Source: Thermoplasmata archaeon
GTDB taxonomy: Archaea; Thermoplasmatota; Thermoplasmata; Thermoplasmatales; Thermoplasmataceae
Reading direction: 5' to 3'
DNA: 23,122 bases
Assembly: GCA_021826795.1 (NCBI GenBank)
Contig: JAKAYM010000012.1
Coordinates: 1-23,122, forward strand
Shown here one piece after another: positions 22,953 to 23,122 of the stretch (positions are counted from its first letter, which is position 1; the number at the start of each line of letters is the position of its first letter). The position numbers and the translations under genes are program-made. A model generated the notes under the pieces. That model worked only from the letters and a program-made list of their open reading frames with translations, was not told the DNA's origin and did not search any database.

Positions 22953-22966
22953 ACAATATAAAAATT
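22953..22966 (-). promoter_or_regulatory. TATA-box promoter of the DUF973-like gene
   Basis: Minus-strand AAATTTTTATATTG is centred about 25 nt before the ATG at 22934. Confidence 0.4.
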
Positions 22967-23050
22967 TAACCGTGAAAGCGGAAATCTCCATTGGTAAGAG
23001 ATGAACATAACAAATCAACCCACAAGAACGAAAGCCAAGGAGTTTATGAT

Positions 23051-23122
23051 ATGGATATATTTCTGGAATTATTGTTAAACAACAAAGTAATAATAATTAA
23101 GTGTGACATTATTTACCCCCAT
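23051..23122 (+). CDS. Start of an unidentified open frame, truncated by the window edge
   Basis: From ATG 23051 the frame is open for 24 codons to the right edge (MDIFLELLLNNKVIIIKCDI, then IYPH). GGAG at 23039-23042 stands eight bases before this ATG, a good spacing. The fragment is too short to identify and could be spurious. An ATG at 23046 opens a different, short frame. Confidence 0.25.
   Translation, partial: MDIFLELLLNNKVIIIKCDIIYPH

Noticed and set aside
22980..23045. Possible mobile element end or short leaderless peptide (MKAEISIGKR) at the right edge.
   Set aside because: The peptide has ten codons and I could not match the sequence to any element end in this window.
1..23122. 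tRNA, rRNA or other standard RNA genes.
   Set aside because: I looked through the intergenic regions and saw no cloverleaf with a GTTC-type T-loop or conserved rRNA segment.

Overview
The window reads as chromosomal DNA of an acidophilic archaeon of the order Thermoplasmatales, most like Ferroplasma or a close relative. This is inferred from low GC content, DapA-type 2-keto-3-deoxygluconate aldolase, an AcnA-type aconitase, archaeal Amt, DUF973-like and KaiC-like proteins, and TATA boxes about 25-28 nt before start codons, so that many first genes look leaderless. Internal operon genes instead carry Shine-Dalgarno motifs. No rRNA, tRNA or cas gene was seen.

Region 1 (1-4.4 kb): a left-truncated ornithine cyclodeaminase/mu-crystallin family gene (minus) diverges from a B12-binding radical SAM enzyme (plus, possibly lipid-related). 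A YtrA-type GntR regulator and an MFS transporter follow on the minus strand. Between them lie two exact 29-nt direct repeats separated by 36 nt, one of which encodes the end of the transporter ORF.

Region 2 (4.5-7.5 kb): a two-gene operon with overlapping stop and start codons. It encodes a zinc-ribbon protein with a KaiC/RecA-like domain that has lost its Walker A lysine, and a membrane GT2 glycosyltransferase of the cellulose synthase type. I consider this the best candidate for an undescribed system, perhaps controlled exopolysaccharide synthesis.

Region 3 (7.5-12.3 kb): a small unknown protein, an aldo/keto reductase, another small unknown protein, a DEAD-box RNA helicase and a D-2-hydroxyacid dehydrogenase. 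A gene-poor AT-rich stretch follows, with a possible structured small RNA and a small membrane protein gene that looks frameshifted at a G5 run.

Region 4 (12.3-18 kb): central carbon metabolism. Malic enzyme is followed with no gap, in the same frame, by a GNAT acetyltransferase. Then come aconitase (convergent) and KDG aldolase (divergent from aconitase). Together these link the non-phosphorylative Entner-Doudoroff pathway, the TCA cycle and the pyruvate/malate node.

Region 5 (18-23.1 kb): accessory DNA. An IS5-like element with inverted repeats and a TATA target duplication carries a transposase broken by an in-frame TAG. Beyond it are an ammonium transporter, a small membrane protein, a decayed IS605-type tnpB fragment, an overlapping HEPN-MNT gene pair, and a DUF973-like membrane protein. 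The right edge holds the start of an unidentified open frame.
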